Positions 37,336 through 46,529 of a DNA stretch of 64,000 bases are shown piece after piece. This stretch comes from Bacillaceae bacterium JMAK1. Its GTDB lineage: Bacteria; Bacillota; Bacilli; Bacillales; Marinococcaceae. The position numbers and the translations under genes are program-made. Location: assembly GCA_012970285.1 (NCBI GenBank), contig JIBW01000002.1, positions 62,001 to 126,000 on the forward strand, read 5' to 3'. How positions within the stretch are numbered: the first letter of the stretch is position 1; every line of letters begins with the position of its first letter. The notes beneath the pieces are model-generated. The model was given only the letters and a program-made list of their open reading frames with translations. It was not told where the DNA came from and searched no databases.

Positions 37336-39051
37336 ATGTCTAGCGTGATTAAAGGAATTGCTGCGAGTAACGGCATTGCCATTGCAAAAGCCTTTGTCTA
37401 TGAAGAAGTATCGCTTGAAATTATTCAAAACAGTACCGAAGGTGCTGAAGTAGAAAAAGCGAACTTTGAACGCGCGACAAAAACCTCAAAGCAAGAGCTT
37501 GAAGCGTTAAAGACGAAGACAGAAGAGCAACAAGGAAAAGAGAACGCAGAGATTTTTTCCGCGCATTTGCTTGTGTTGGAAGACCCAGAACTCGTTGGAG
37601 CTGTGCATACGAAGATTGATGCAGACAACGTAACAGCGGCATATGCGTTGAATGAAACCGCGGCGATGTTTATTTCAATGTTCGAGAGCATGGATAACGA
37701 CTACATGCGTGAGCGAGCAGCAGACATTAAAGATGTTAGCCAGCGCGTATTGCGTCATTTGCTCGGTGTGAAATCAGCGTCTCTCGCTGATTTGGATCAA
37801 GAGACGATTGTGATCGCAGAAGATCTCACGCCATCGGATACTGCTCAGTTGAATAAAGAATTCGCACTAGGCTTTGCGACAGATATTGGTGGTCGTACGT
37901 CTCATTCGGCAATTATGGCACGTTCATTAGAAATTCCAGCAGTCGTCGGTTTAACGAATGTAACGACGGATGTGAACGATGGAGATTTGCTCATCGTTGA
38001 TGGAATAAACGGAGAAGTGCTCGTTAACCCAGATGAAGCAACGGTAGAGCGCTACAAAGAGAAACGAGCTGCTTTTCTTGATGAGCAAGAAAAGCGAAAG
38101 CGACTAATCAATGAGCCGTCTATCTCCAAAGATGGTAAAACGGTAGAGCTTGCAGCGAACATCGGTTCAGTGAAAGACATTGACGGTGTGTTGAATAACG
38201 GTGCAGAAGGTGTTGGTCTTTACCGCACAGAATTTCTTTACATGGAGCGAGACCAGCTACCGACTGAAGAAGAGCAGTTTGACGCTTACAGGGCGGTTGT
38301 AGAGAAGCTAGAAGGAAAGCCAGTCGTCATTCGTACACTAGACATTGGTGGCGATAAAGAGTTGCCGTATCTAGACTTGCCGTCAGAGCTAAACCCATTC
38401 TTAGGCTTCCGTGCCATTCGCCTATGTCTTGAGAATGAAGCGTTGTTCCGTACGCAACTTCGCGCGCTTATTCGCGCAAGTGCATATGGGAATTTGAAAG
38501 TGATGTTCCCGATGGTTGCGACACTTGAAGAGTTCCGTGCTGCGAAGGCCCTCATCGTAGAAGAACAAGAGAAGCTAAAAACTGAAGGCGTATCGTTTGA
38601 TGAAAACATGGAAGTTGGCATTATGGTCGAAATTCCATCCACTGCTGTGATTGCAAAGCAATTTGCAAAAGAAGTTGATTTCTTTAGCATTGGTACGAAC
38701 GACTTAATTCAATACACGTTAGCTGCGGATCGTATGAGTGAAAAGGTTTCTTACTTGTACCAGCCGTATCATCCTGCGATTTTACAACTCGTGAAAAACG
38801 TCATTGATGCGTCCCATGCTGAAGGAAAATGGACAGGCATGTGTGGAGAGATGGCTGGTGAACAGACCGCAATTCCTCTTCTACTTGGGCTTGGTCTAGA
38901 TGAGTTTAGCATGAGTGCATCTTCGGTTTTACAAGCGAGAGAGCAATTGTTAGCTCTTGATTCTAAAGAGTGCGAAGCTCTTGCGACACGTGCATTAACA
39001 TGTACGACACAAGAGGAAGTTGCTGCACTCGTTAACGAAGCAATTCGATAA
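37336..39051 (+). CDS. ptsI: PTS enzyme I (phosphoenolpyruvate-protein phosphotransferase)
   Basis: 571 aa. Phosphorylated H190 in [15 protein letters not shown]-binding [10 protein letters not shown] and active-site G-M-C-G-E-M-A. Starts directly after the ptsH stop codon. The upstream ptsG seen in B. subtilis is absent here. Confidence 0.97.
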   Translation: MSSVIKGIAASNGIAIAKAFVYEEVSLEIIQNSTEGAEVEKANFERATKTSKQELEALKTKTEEQQGKENAEIFSAHLLVLEDPELVGAVHTKIDADNVTAAYALNETAAMFISMFESMDNDYMRERAADIKDVSQRVLRHLLGVKSASLADLDQETIVIAEDLTPSDTAQLNKEFALGFATDIGGRTSHSAIMARSLEIPAVVGLTNVTTDVNDGDLLIVDGINGEVLVNPDEATVERYKEKRAAFLDEQEKRKRLINEPSISKDGKTVELAANIGSVKDIDGVLNNGAEGVGLYRTEFLYMERDQLPTEEEQFDAYRAVVEKLEGKPVVIRTLDIGGDKELPYLDLPSELNPFLGFRAIRLCLENEALFRTQLRALIRASAYGNLKVMFPMVATLEEFRAAKALIVEEQEKLKTEGVSFDENMEVGIMVEIPSTAVIAKQFAKEVDFFSIGTNDLIQYTLAADRMSEKVSYLYQPYHPAILQLVKNVIDASHAEGKWTGMCGEMAGEQTAIPLLLGLGLDEFSMSASSVLQAREQLLALDSKECEALATRALTCTTQEEVAALVNEAIR

Positions 39052-39060
39052 GTAGATGTT

Positions 39061-39097
39061 AAGTCGTCTGATACATTTTTTCAGGCGACTTTTTTTA
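39061..39097 (+). terminator. Terminator of ptsHI
   Basis: AAGTCGTCTGA / TCAGGCGACTT stem followed by a T-run. Confidence 0.88.
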
Positions 39098-39125
39098 CAA
39101 ACAAAAGAGTGGGAGGAGTTTAGAT

Positions 39126-39557
39126 GTGAGAGATAACCAAGTGGAAAGCATAGAACGTTCCTTACGTCGAATTTCATATACGGTCAAACAAAAGGGTAGA
39201 GAAATTCTGAATCAATTTCCGATTACACCCCCGCAATTCATTGCTCTGCAATACTTAAAAGACAAAGGCGATTTGACGATTGGTGAGTTATCACAAAAAA
39301 TGTATTTAGCGTTTAGTACAACAACAGACCTAGTGGATCGTATGGAGAAAAACGAGCTTGTGGAGCGAGTTCGTGATCAACGGGATCGTCGTGTCGTACG
39401 CGTTCATATATTAGAAGAAGGCAAGGTCATCATTGATGAAGTGATTCAAAAACGTCAAGAATACTTGCAAGAAGTATTAGTGCATTTTTCGAGTGAGGAA
39501 GTTGACCAATTACAAGCAACACTTGGATCCCTTCATGAAGAGATGTCCAAAGATTAG
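39126..39557 (+). CDS. MarR-family transcriptional regulator (YsmB-like)
   Basis: 143 aa winged-helix regulator: L-T-I-G-E-L-S-Q-K-M-Y-L-A-F-S-T-T-T-D-L recognition region and the wing D-Q-R-D-R-R-V-V-R-V. It sits before racE and gerM as ysmB does in B. subtilis. Target unknown. The GTG start at 39126 follows GGGAGGAG. Confidence 0.88.
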   Translation: MRDNQVESIERSLRRISYTVKQKGREILNQFPITPPQFIALQYLKDKGDLTIGELSQKMYLAFSTTTDLVDRMEKNELVERVRDQRDRRVVRVHILEEGKVIIDEVIQKRQEYLQEVLVHFSSEEVDQLQATLGSLHEEMSKD

Positions 39558-39583
39558 AATAGTGAAATAAAGAGGCGAGACGA

Positions 39584-40405
39584 TTGAATTTACCGATCGG
39601 TGTTATTGACTCGGGCGTAGGCGGATTAACCGTTGCAAAGGAAGTCGCAAGGCAGTTACCAAAGGAAACGATGATTTACATTGGCGATACGGCTCGTTGC
39701 CCATACGGACCAAGAACGGTGGAGGAAGTTCGCCGCTTTACGTGGCAAATGGTTGAGCAGTTATTGCAATGGGACATAAAGATGCTAGTAATTGCTTGCA
39801 ACACGGCGACTGCTGTGACGTTAGCAGAGCTACAAGAGCAGCTCGATATTCCTGTAGTCGGCGTCATTCGTCCTGGGGCGATTGCTGCATTAAATGAGAC
39901 GTCGAGTGGTGAAATTGCTGTTATCGGTACAGAGGGTACGATTCTTAGTGGTGCCTATCCAGAAACGATTCGAGCAATCCAAGGAGAGCAAGTGACTGTT
40001 CATAATCTTGCATGCCCACCATTCGTTCCACTCGTTGAACAAAACCGAACGTCCAAACAAGACGCATACAAGATCGTTGAAGAAACGCTAAGGCCGCTTC
40101 AACAATATCGTTACGACACATTGATTCTTGGTTGTACGCACTACCCAATTTTAAAAGCGGTCATTCAAGAAGTTGTTGGTGGTGGCGTAAGTGTCATTTC
40201 ATCAGGGCAAGAGACCGCAAGAGAGATGAGCACAATTTTGCAACATAACGGCATTCATAATCGATCCGATGAATCGCCAGCACACATTTTCTATACGAGT
40301 GGTGACGTGTTGCCATTTGTAGAGAAAGTAGAGCGCTGGATGACGATCACAAACCCTGACGTTCGTCAGATTAGCTTTTTATCATCAACGATGAACCACG
40401 ACTAA
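39584..40405 (+). CDS. racE: Glutamate racemase
   Basis: 273 aa. D-S-G-V-G-G-L-T-V near the start, catalytic Cys motifs I-A-C-N-T-A-T-A (about 73) and L-G-C-T-H-Y-P (about 185). Makes D-glutamate for peptidoglycan. The start is TTG at 39584 behind AGAGGCGAG. MurI family. Confidence 0.95.
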   Translation: MNLPIGVIDSGVGGLTVAKEVARQLPKETMIYIGDTARCPYGPRTVEEVRRFTWQMVEQLLQWDIKMLVIACNTATAVTLAELQEQLDIPVVGVIRPGAIAALNETSSGEIAVIGTEGTILSGAYPETIRAIQGEQVTVHNLACPPFVPLVEQNRTSKQDAYKIVEETLRPLQQYRYDTLILGCTHYPILKAVIQEVVGGGVSVISSGQETAREMSTILQHNGIHNRSDESPAHIFYTSGDVLPFVEKVERWMTITNPDVRQISFLSSTMNHD

Positions 40406-40420
40406 TTGTCGTGGTTTTTT
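40394..40420 (+). terminator. Terminator of racE
   Basis: AACCACGAC-TAATT-GTCGTGGTT followed by T residues; the racE stop codon lies in the loop. Confidence 0.9.
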
Positions 40421-40491
40421 CGTCTTGATAACTGGTCTAATTCCGTCATAAGGCTCGTATACTTCAGTAGACTAGCTAGGGGGGATCAAAA

Positions 40492-41517
40492 GTGAAAAAG
40501 CATATACGTTATTCCGTGGTTGCGATCGCCGCACTTTTTGTCGTGCAAGGTTGCAGCACCGATGAGGAAGCGTTAGAAAGAGATGCAGAAACTGAGCATA
40601 CAGAAGAACGTGTCGTGGAAGAGCAAGATGAAGAAACCGCAGAAGGACTCACAGAGCGTGAGTTGTATTTAATCGATTCTGACGGTTATGTTGTCCCGAG
40701 AACATTTTCACTTCCACACGACGAAGAAGTGCTTCGGCAAGCGCTTGAGTATATGATTGACGGAGGACCGATCACCGAAATGCTACCAAGCGGCTTTCAA
40801 GCGGTATTCCCATCAGATACGGAAGTGCTTGGTGTTAACGTAACAAACGACGGGACTGCGGTCGTCGACTTCTCCGAAGATTTTAGAGACTACGACCAAA
40901 ACAAAGAAGAAGCCATTCTTCAAGCGTTAACGTGGACGCTCACACAATACGAGACCATTGAACGCGTTGAAATTCTTATTAACGGTCATGAGCAAGACGT
41001 GATGCCACATAATGAAACCCCAATTACATCATTAACGAGGGACCGTGGCATTAACAAAGAACCAAATGTGAATTCGGTTGATGTAACAGCAACCTTACCA
41101 TCGACATTATACTTTCTAAATGAAAACGAACACGATCTCTATTATGTACCTGTGACAAGACGGATTGATCAGACAGATAATCGAGTTGAGACCGTAGTAA
41201 ATGAAGTCATTCATGGACCCGCGCTTCAATCCGAGTTACTCACTGGTCTTCGCCACGGTGTTGAGCTCGTTGACGAACCAACACTTAATGATGGTGTACT
41301 GACTGTTAACTTTAACGAAGCGTTGCTTACTGAAAACGAAGGAACCGCAATTGCAACGGAAGCGTTAACGATGTTAACGAAGACGCTCACAGCGATTGAT
41401 GGTGTGGACAGCGTGACGTATCTCGTAAATGGAAGTGATGAAATTAATGCGCGTAGCGGTGATGCACTTCCGACAGCGGTCACGGAAGATCACATTAAGG
41501 AACTTGTTTCACAGTAG
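40492..41517 (+). CDS. gerM: GerM spore lipoprotein
   Basis: 341 aa lipoprotein: signal peptide with lipobox V-V-Q-G-C21, an acidic linker (residues ~24-55), then two GerMN domains (about 70-185 and 215-335), each with a F-N/D-F-x-x-x-(F/L) strand motif (V-V-D-F-S-E-D-F and T-V-N-F-N-E-A-L). GerM anchors the SpoIIIA-SpoIIQ complex in engulfment in B. subtilis. GTG start behind GGGGGAT. Confidence 0.92.
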   Translation: MKKHIRYSVVAIAALFVVQGCSTDEEALERDAETEHTEERVVEEQDEETAEGLTERELYLIDSDGYVVPRTFSLPHDEEVLRQALEYMIDGGPITEMLPSGFQAVFPSDTEVLGVNVTNDGTAVVDFSEDFRDYDQNKEEAILQALTWTLTQYETIERVEILINGHEQDVMPHNETPITSLTRDRGINKEPNVNSVDVTATLPSTLYFLNENEHDLYYVPVTRRIDQTDNRVETVVNEVIHGPALQSELLTGLRHGVELVDEPTLNDGVLTVNFNEALLTENEGTAIATEALTMLTKTLTAIDGVDSVTYLVNGSDEINARSGDALPTAVTEDHIKELVSQ

Positions 41518-41542
41518 CTTCATATTCATGGTATACTTGCAG

Positions 41543-41569
41543 AAAAGGCGGCAATTTGCGGCCTTTTTT
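41543..41569 (+). terminator. Terminator of gerM
   Basis: AAAAGGC / GCCTTTTT outer stem around an inner GCA/TGC pairing, then T residues. Confidence 0.8.
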
Positions 41570-41602
41570 GTTATGATGAACGTTAGATAGGGAGTCGTTA
41601 AC

Positions 41603-42355
41603 ATGGAAAGAACAGATGGAAGAACTACGAACCAAATTAGACCAACAACAATTGAAACGAATTATATTAAACACCCTGAAGGATCAGTATTGATTTCCGT
41701 AGGGGATACAAAAGTCATTTGTTCTGCAAGCATTGAAGAAAGAGTACCACCATTTCTTCGCGGACAAGGCAAAGGCTGGATTACGGCTGAATATAGCATG
41801 TTGCCACGTGCAACCGAACAACGAAACATTCGTGAATCCTCAAAAGGCAAGGTAACAGGACGAACGATGGAGATACAACGTCTTATCGGACGCTCACTCC
41901 GCGCTGTCTTGGACTTAGAGGCACTTGGCGAACGTACCGTTTGGGTTGATTGCGATGTTATTCAAGCTGATGGGGGCACACGTACCGCTTCCATTACAGG
42001 AGCCTATGTTGCAACTGCACTCGCACTTACGAAGCTCGTTAACGATAAGAAAATAGAAAAGCTACCGCTTCAAGATTCATTAGCAGCAATCTCTGTCGGA
42101 CTTGATGCCGAGCGTAACGTCTTGCTCGATTTATGTTATGAAGAAGACGCTGCCGCAAATGTCGACTTAAATGTCATTATGACAGGTAGCGGTGAGTTCG
42201 TTGAACTTCAAGGAACCGGTGAAGAAGCGACGTTTACGCATCAAGAATTGTTAAGTATGCTCGCTTCAGCAGATTCAGGCATTAAAGAACTCATTGCCAT
42301 CCAAGAACAAGTGTTACAACTCGTCAAAGAAACAGACGGTGAGGAGGAGAAATAA
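41603..42355 (+). CDS. rph: Ribonuclease PH
   Basis: 250 aa phosphorolytic 3'-5' exonuclease for tRNA 3' maturation: R-T-D-G-R near the N-terminus, [26 protein letters not shown]. The stop codon overlaps the rdgB ATG by one base. Confidence 0.96.
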   Translation: MERTDGRTTNQIRPTTIETNYIKHPEGSVLISVGDTKVICSASIEERVPPFLRGQGKGWITAEYSMLPRATEQRNIRESSKGKVTGRTMEIQRLIGRSLRAVLDLEALGERTVWVDCDVIQADGGTRTASITGAYVATALALTKLVNDKKIEKLPLQDSLAAISVGLDAERNVLLDLCYEEDAAANVDLNVIMTGSGEFVELQGTGEEATFTHQELLSMLASADSGIKELIAIQEQVLQLVKETDGEEEK

Positions 42356-42945
42356 TGACGACAATCGTACTTGCAACGAAAAACGAAGGCAAGCGAAAAG
42401 AACTTGAAGCGATGCTTCAAGGCAAAGTTGATGTAAAGTCATTAAACGATTATCTAGAATGCCCGGATGTTGAAGAGACAGGTACGACATTTTATGAAAA
42501 TGCCAAACTAAAAGCAGAATTTGTATCCAATTATACGAAGCTACCCGCGCTTGCGGATGACTCTGGTCTAGAAGTTGACGCTCTTGATGGTGCTCCAGGC
42601 GTTTATTCTGCTCGATTCGCAGGAGAGCCAAAGAGCGATGCTCGAAACAACGAAAAGCTGTTAGACATGTTAAAAGAAGTTGATGACGCAGATCGTAGCG
42701 CGCGCTTCGTCTGTGCGCTCGTCTACTTTGATGCAAGCACAGGAAAAGAACAAGCGGTTGAAGGAACGTGCGAAGGTCGAATCTTGACAGAAGCGCAAGG
42801 TGAACACGGCTTTGGCTATGATCCACTCATGTACAGTCCAGAACACGGCAAATCACTCGCTGAAATGACGCCAGACGAGAAGAACGCAATTAGTCATCGA
42901 AGTAACGCATTGCAGAAAATGGACGAGCTTTGGTCAACACTTTAG
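42355..42945 (+). CDS. rdgB: XTP/dITP diphosphatase (RdgB/HAM1)
   Basis: 196 aa house-cleaning pyrophosphatase. Motifs A-T-K-N-E-G-K, E-T-G-T-T-F-Y-E-N-A, A-D-D-S-G-L-E-V-D-A-L and F-G-Y-D-P. It removes deaminated purine nucleotides, following rph as ysnA does in B. subtilis. Confidence 0.95.
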   Translation: MTTIVLATKNEGKRKELEAMLQGKVDVKSLNDYLECPDVEETGTTFYENAKLKAEFVSNYTKLPALADDSGLEVDALDGAPGVYSARFAGEPKSDARNNEKLLDMLKEVDDADRSARFVCALVYFDASTGKEQAVEGTCEGRILTEAQGEHGFGYDPLMYSPEHGKSLAEMTPDEKNAISHRSNALQKMDELWSTL

Positions 42946-42958
42946 GAGGCGATGGGAA

Positions 42959-43471
42959 ATGAAACGGTTGCTTGTCATGAGTGACACACATAGTGATCGA
43001 CAGTGGTTAGAAGCAGTTGTTGAGCGACACAAGTCTGACGTAGATGCAGTGTTTCACTGTGGAGATTCTGAGCTAGATACCGATGATCCACTATTAGAAG
43101 GCATTACAATTGTTCGTGGCAACACCGATTTCGAAATCGATTTCCCGTCGTTTCAAACGACAACGATTGATAACCTCACGATCTGGCAAACGCACGGTCA
43201 CCTCCTGCACGTGACGAGGGACGATCAACAAGCATTGCAAGCAGCAGCCAAAGAGAAAGGCGCAGATCTCGTGTTATACGGTCATACGCACATTCCAAAC
43301 GTTGACCACATTGACGAGAAGATGCACATCGTTAACCCAGGAAGCCTTCTTATGCCACGAGGCGGTTTCGAACCAACGTACTGCATCATTACGATTGAAG
43401 AAAGCAAAGTCAAAGCGATCGACTACTACAATCGCAACACCGGCGAGCACAACGAATCACTCTCCGTTTAA
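42959..43471 (+). CDS. ysnB: YfcE/MJ0936-type metallophosphoesterase (YsnB)
   Basis: 170 aa: metal-binding S-D-T-H-S, H-C-G-D-S-E, G-N-T-D, T-H-G-H and Y-G-H-T-H, N-P-G-S. Phosphodiesterase of unknown natural substrate. GGAGGCGATGGG precedes the ATG. Third gene of rph-rdgB-ysnB. Confidence 0.93.
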   Translation: MKRLLVMSDTHSDRQWLEAVVERHKSDVDAVFHCGDSELDTDDPLLEGITIVRGNTDFEIDFPSFQTTTIDNLTIWQTHGHLLHVTRDDQQALQAAAKEKGADLVLYGHTHIPNVDHIDEKMHIVNPGSLLMPRGGFEPTYCIITIEESKVKAIDYYNRNTGEHNESLSV

Positions 43472-43477
43472 GCGAAC

Positions 43478-43512
43478 CTTTTCATTGCCGCAAACCATGC
43501 GGCAATGAAAAG
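43478..43512. repeat. 15-bp perfect inverted repeat after ysnB
   Basis: CTTTTCATTGCCGCA (43478-43492) and TGCGGCAATGAAAAG (43498-43512) around AACCA. Neither side has a T-run, so it is a weak terminator at best; it may stabilise the mRNA 3' end or serve as a binding site. Confidence 0.75.
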
Positions 43513-43538
43513 ATATCTAAAAAAATCCAGTAAAATTA

Positions 43539-43567
43539 TTGACGAAACATGAATTATTCGGTATGAT
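43539..43567 (+). promoter_or_regulatory. Promoter of tRNA-Arg
   Basis: TTGACG (43539-43544), a 17-bp spacer and TATGAT (43562-43567), 14 bases before the tRNA 5' end. Confidence 0.85.
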
Positions 43568-43580
43568 ACTAATTGTCGCT

Positions 43581-43657
43581 GTCCCAGTAGCTCAGCTGGA
43601 TAGAGCAACAGCCTTCTAAGCTGTGGGTCGGGAGTTCGAATCTCTCCTGGGACGCCA
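43581..43657 (+). tRNA. tRNA-Arg (anticodon TCT)
   Basis: Complete cloverleaf of 77 nt: acceptor GTCCCAG / CTGGGAC, D-arm GCTC-GAGC, anticodon stem ACAGC / GCTGT with loop CTTCTAA (anticodon TCT, reads AGA), T-arm GGGAG-TTCGAAT-CTCTC, discriminator G and encoded CCA. Its 3' side is followed by phage-derived debris, a common integration-site setting. Confidence 0.97.
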
Positions 43658-43694
43658 TTTACATTACATAATACCAACCGTTGGGGTTGGATCG

Positions 43695-43724
43695 GAGCCG
43701 ATTTTTATAAATCGGCTCTTTTTT
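43695..43724 (+). terminator. Terminator of tRNA-Arg
   Basis: GAGCCGATTT-TTAT-AAATCGGCTC followed by six T residues. Confidence 0.92.
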
Positions 43725-43786
43725 GTGTGGAAAACTCTCTTTTATGTATTCAATGTTCGTTACTTTTATTTTGCACTGCACAGCAT

Positions 43787-44175
43787 GAAATCATTGGCGG
43801 GACGATTAGAGACTTGAAGTATGCGATTGAGTGGCTGGAGACGAGTAGACGACCGGGAGCAAAGCGAGATATCGAGCGACCATACACCAACGTACAATTT
43901 ACATGGAGTCTAGCGCACTGGAGAGATTACGGCATAACATGTCAGAGGACAAACAAATAAGTCAGGCCAACCATTTTCGCATTGATGACGCTCTATCTAT
44001 GGTTACGGCTAGAGAGTGTGAAGTTTAGTTAATGGTCAAGGCAGAGTTGCTCTCGTTGGAGCAGGCGGCAAGGTATCTAGGGGTGTGCAAGTCTACGGTG
44101 CAAAAAAACGTGGATCGGGCAGATTTAAAAATTAATAACCAGATTGCAAATAACCTCTTCTCCTTTGTGGGATGA
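43787..44175 (+). pseudogene. Broken phage sigma-factor-like regulator
   Basis: Two frames together reconstruct a prophage sigma-70-like/late-gene activator. First part (frame ending 43960): I-R-D-L-K-Y-A-I-E-W-L-E-T-S-R-R-P-G. Second part (frame from ATG 43939): F-R-I-D-D-A-L-S-M-V-T-A-R-E-C-E-V, an in-frame TAG, L-M-V-K, then the HTH L-E-Q-A-A-R-Y-L-G-V-C-K-S-T-V-Q with D-R-A. One frameshift and one stop codon inactivate it. Family recognised from memory of Bacillus prophage proteins. Confidence 0.75.
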
Positions 44176-44242
44176 GGTTTTTCATTGCTTCATCGTAAAA
44201 AGATGCTATGTTAAAATTACAGTAATTGGAGGGGATATTATC

Positions 44243-44746
44243 TTGTTTTATCATATCTATGGTCCTCTAGACAGTCATGAGAAAATAAATAGAACATTGA
44301 GAGATGGCTTAAACCCTTTAAATATATCTGATTGGTCAGGTATGGGTAGCGGTTTTATGTATAATGATTTAATGAATGCTATAAAAGAAGGGGATACAGA
44401 CCAATGGATGGAATTCTCTGAATCCATTAGATTGTTTAATTCAAATTTAGGTGCACCTGATTATATCAAGATCTCATTACCTAAGGAAAAAGTGTATGTA
44501 TTTAATTTGGAAATAGCTAGCGATATCTTTGCCTATATAGAAGAAGAAGGACTTGGGGAGAAGGGCGTATTTACTTCAGAACTACCAAATTTAGATGTAC
44601 TAATCAGAGATTATTGGAATAGCAAAATTAGGTTAGATTTATATGAATTACAAAAGCCTTATCCTAACCCTGAGTTTGTTAGTTTTCAAAATATTACTAG
44701 AAATGATATAGAAGTTTATATTAATTTTAAGAAACTCAAATCATAA
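44243..44746 (+). CDS. Hypothetical protein, AT-rich, accessory
   Basis: 167 aa, not recognised. TTG start at 44243 with GGAGGGGAT 7 bases upstream; TAAAAT at 44212-44217 may be its -10. It is soluble and rich in aromatic and acidic residues. The opening F-Y-H-I-Y-G-P-L-D-S-H-E-K-I-N-R-T-L-R-D-G-L loosely recalls the YH...I...GL entry of ADP-ribosyltransferase-like folds, but no catalytic set can be assigned. Base composition is visibly more AT-rich than the backbone, suggesting transfer. Confidence 0.7.
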   Translation: MFYHIYGPLDSHEKINRTLRDGLNPLNISDWSGMGSGFMYNDLMNAIKEGDTDQWMEFSESIRLFNSNLGAPDYIKISLPKEKVYVFNLEIASDIFAYIEEEGLGEKGVFTSELPNLDVLIRDYWNSKIRLDLYELQKPYPNPEFVSFQNITRNDIEVYINFKKLKS

Positions 44747-44787
44747 TCCCCCACTCGCTTCAAACATTAAACCTAAATCTACCTAAT

Positions 44788-45240
44788 TCAATTCAATTCA
44801 ATCCTTTCCCAAGCAAGAATCGAGGATTTAATGGCTTTGATAAGATCATTATCCTCTTGTCGTAATTCGTAATTCTGCCCACCTAACGACATGGTATCCT
44901 TATTAATATAAAAGATGAGCCGACTCTGAGTCTCTTCGAAAAAAACGACGAAACTGTACAACTCTTCACCTCTTCTTTGATTAATAGCCGTTAATTCCAT
45001 TTCAGTAGCAAGGTTGAAAAAGCTATTGATTTCCTCTGATTCTTCAAGTCTTGCGAATTCCTCTGTTGCATACATTTCTGAAGAGTGATCATAGATAAGT
45101 AGTTGGCTGAACTCCCCGTATTCTTCTTTCAAGTTCGTGATAATGTGATCAAAAGTCGTTTGATTAATGAAGTTTATAGTTAATGCTAGTACACCTATTA
45201 AGACTGCGATTGTTACGAGCCATAGCCATAGCTTCCTCAT
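44788..45240 (-). CDS. Hypothetical protein with N-terminal membrane helix
   Basis: 150 aa: one hydrophobic segment at residues ~4-24, then an external or cytosolic mixed alpha/beta part with several aromatic strands (Y-S-F-V-V-F-F, L-I-F-Y-I-N-K). It could be an uncleaved signal anchor. The ATG follows AAAGGAGCTT. No family recognised; it is transcribed opposite to both neighbours. Confidence 0.7.
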   Translation of the reverse strand: MRKLWLWLVTIAVLIGVLALTINFINQTTFDHIITNLKEEYGEFSQLLIYDHSSEMYATEEFARLEESEEINSFFNLATEMELTAINQRRGEELYSFVVFFEETQSRLIFYINKDTMSLGGQNYELRQEDNDLIKAIKSSILAWERIELN

Positions 45241-45405
45241 ACAAAGTAAGCTCCTTTTATCAGAATATGATGTAGCCTTATTCCATCGTGCATTTTACCT
45301 TCACTACCTACGATCTTACAACATTGTAAGGGCAAGTAAGAAGAATCCATGTAATCAACGATTAAAAAGATTTACGATTAGGTAAAGATCGATAGGAGGC
45401 TAATT

Positions 45406-45765
45406 ATGAGAAAGGCGATTATCGGTGTGAGCATTGGCGCATTCGTAATGATTGCAGCCCTAGTCGGTTTATATCAATCGTTAACCGATATGACACGGGC
45501 GAACATTAACCCATTTATTGAGGAAGAGTATTGGTATGTGCAAGTAGATGCATCAGGAATACTAAAGGAAGACGAACGTGGTAGCGTCTATTATGAACTT
45601 CCTGCTATAAACAAAGACGGTGATGAGGAGAAAGAAATCGAATTTACCGCTCTAAGTGAATTGCAAGAAGGTGCTTATTTGCAATTAACCTTAAAAGAAG
45701 ATCATGTCATCACATACGATGAAGTCGAGGAAGCTGATGTGCCAACACAATTAATCATGAATTAA
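45406..45765 (+). CDS. YxeA family (DUF1093) protein
   Basis: 119 aa. N-terminal hydrophobic anchor/signal (4-25) followed by an OB-like small beta domain: Y-W-Y-V-Q-V near residue 43, Y-Y-E-L-P-A near 66 and G-A-Y-L-Q-L-T-L-K-E. This layout is that of the YxeA family, secreted or membrane-anchored proteins of unknown role. ATG behind GATAGGAGG. Confidence 0.72.
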   Translation: MRKAIIGVSIGAFVMIAALVGLYQSLTDMTRANINPFIEEEYWYVQVDASGILKEDERGSVYYELPAINKDGDEEKEIEFTALSELQEGAYLQLTLKEDHVITYDEVEEADVPTQLIMN

Positions 45766-45790
45766 GCACCCGATGTGGGTGCTTTTTTTT
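45764..45790 (+). terminator. Terminator after the YxeA-like gene
   Basis: AAGCACCC-GATG-TGGGTGCTT followed by a T-run. Confidence 0.9.
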
Positions 45791-45799
45791 GAATCGTAG

Positions 45800-46465
45800 T
45801 TATAACGAATTAATAAGGTTCGCATGATTGTTGTGTGGACTGTTAACATCTGTAGACACCTCATAAGCAATCATATCTCCAGCAGGATAAGGCTCTAAGT
45901 AGCTAAGCAAGTATTCCGATTCGGTAATTGTAGGGTCTAACCACGCTTCATAGTCAGCTGGGGTGAGGATGACAGGCATACGGTCGTGGATGTCTCTCAT
46001 TAGTTCATTTGCTTCGGTCGTGATGATGGTACAGCTGTGGATCGTTTCGTCTTTATCACTCCATGTCTCCCACAACCCTGCAAATGCTAACGGATCACCG
46101 TTTTTCAATTGAATGTGATAGGGCTGTTTTTTGCCATCAATGTTTTTCCATTCGTAAAACCCTGAAGCCGGTATAATGCAACGGCGTTTTTTAAATGCAG
46201 TGCGAAAGCTGTTTTTTTCATGAACAGTTTCTCCGCGCGCATTGATCATTTTGTATCCGATTTTAGGATCTTTAGACCACGAAGGAATGAATCCCCAGCG
46301 CAAGGTTCCTAAACGGTTTTGTTGTCCATCGTTACGTACTGTAACGACTTGTTGAGTCGGTGCAACATTGTAACTTTCCTGGTACTCATCGATTGCTGTG
46401 ATCGCTATATTAAAATGCTTTTGTAGTGACTGAAGTTGCTCAAAAAACGTAAATCGTCCGCACAT
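45800..46465 (-). CDS. SOS response-associated peptidase (SRAP/HMCES family, YedK/YoqW-like)
   Basis: 221 aa. Catalytic C2 directly after Met (M-C-G-R-F-T), N-A-R-G-E-T (about 76), S-G-F-Y-E-W (about 105) and H in R-D-I-H-D-R-M-P (about 160) form the SRAP active site that crosslinks to abasic sites in single-stranded DNA and shields them. The promoter has a perfect LexA box in its spacer. Divergent from a LexA-DBD gene. B. subtilis carries a homologue in prophage SPbeta (yoqW), so phage origin is possible. Confidence 0.95.
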   Translation of the reverse strand: MCGRFTFFEQLQSLQKHFNIAITAIDEYQESYNVAPTQQVVTVRNDGQQNRLGTLRWGFIPSWSKDPKIGYKMINARGETVHEKNSFRTAFKKRRCIIPASGFYEWKNIDGKKQPYHIQLKNGDPLAFAGLWETWSDKDETIHSCTIITTEANELMRDIHDRMPVILTPADYEAWLDPTITESEYLLSYLEPYPAGDMIAYEVSTDVNSPHNNHANLINSL

Positions 46466-46529
46466 GAGATCGTCCCCTTATTTGTTTTCACCGCTTTTGG
46501 TTACTAGTAAGCTTGCGATTTAAAATGGG

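Noticed and set aside
40421-40491. Sigma-E promoter for gerM
   Set aside because: Expected for the family, but no pair of -35/-10 boxes with correct spacing could be placed.
42314-42826. 170-codon minus-strand frame inside rdgB
   Set aside because: Antisense shadow of a well-supported gene; no ribosome site and low-complexity translation.
43468-43677. Minus-strand frame crossing the tRNA-Arg gene
   Set aside because: Its G-E-I-R-T-P-D-P-Q-L-R-R-L-like peptide is the known artefact of translating a tRNA's antisense strand.
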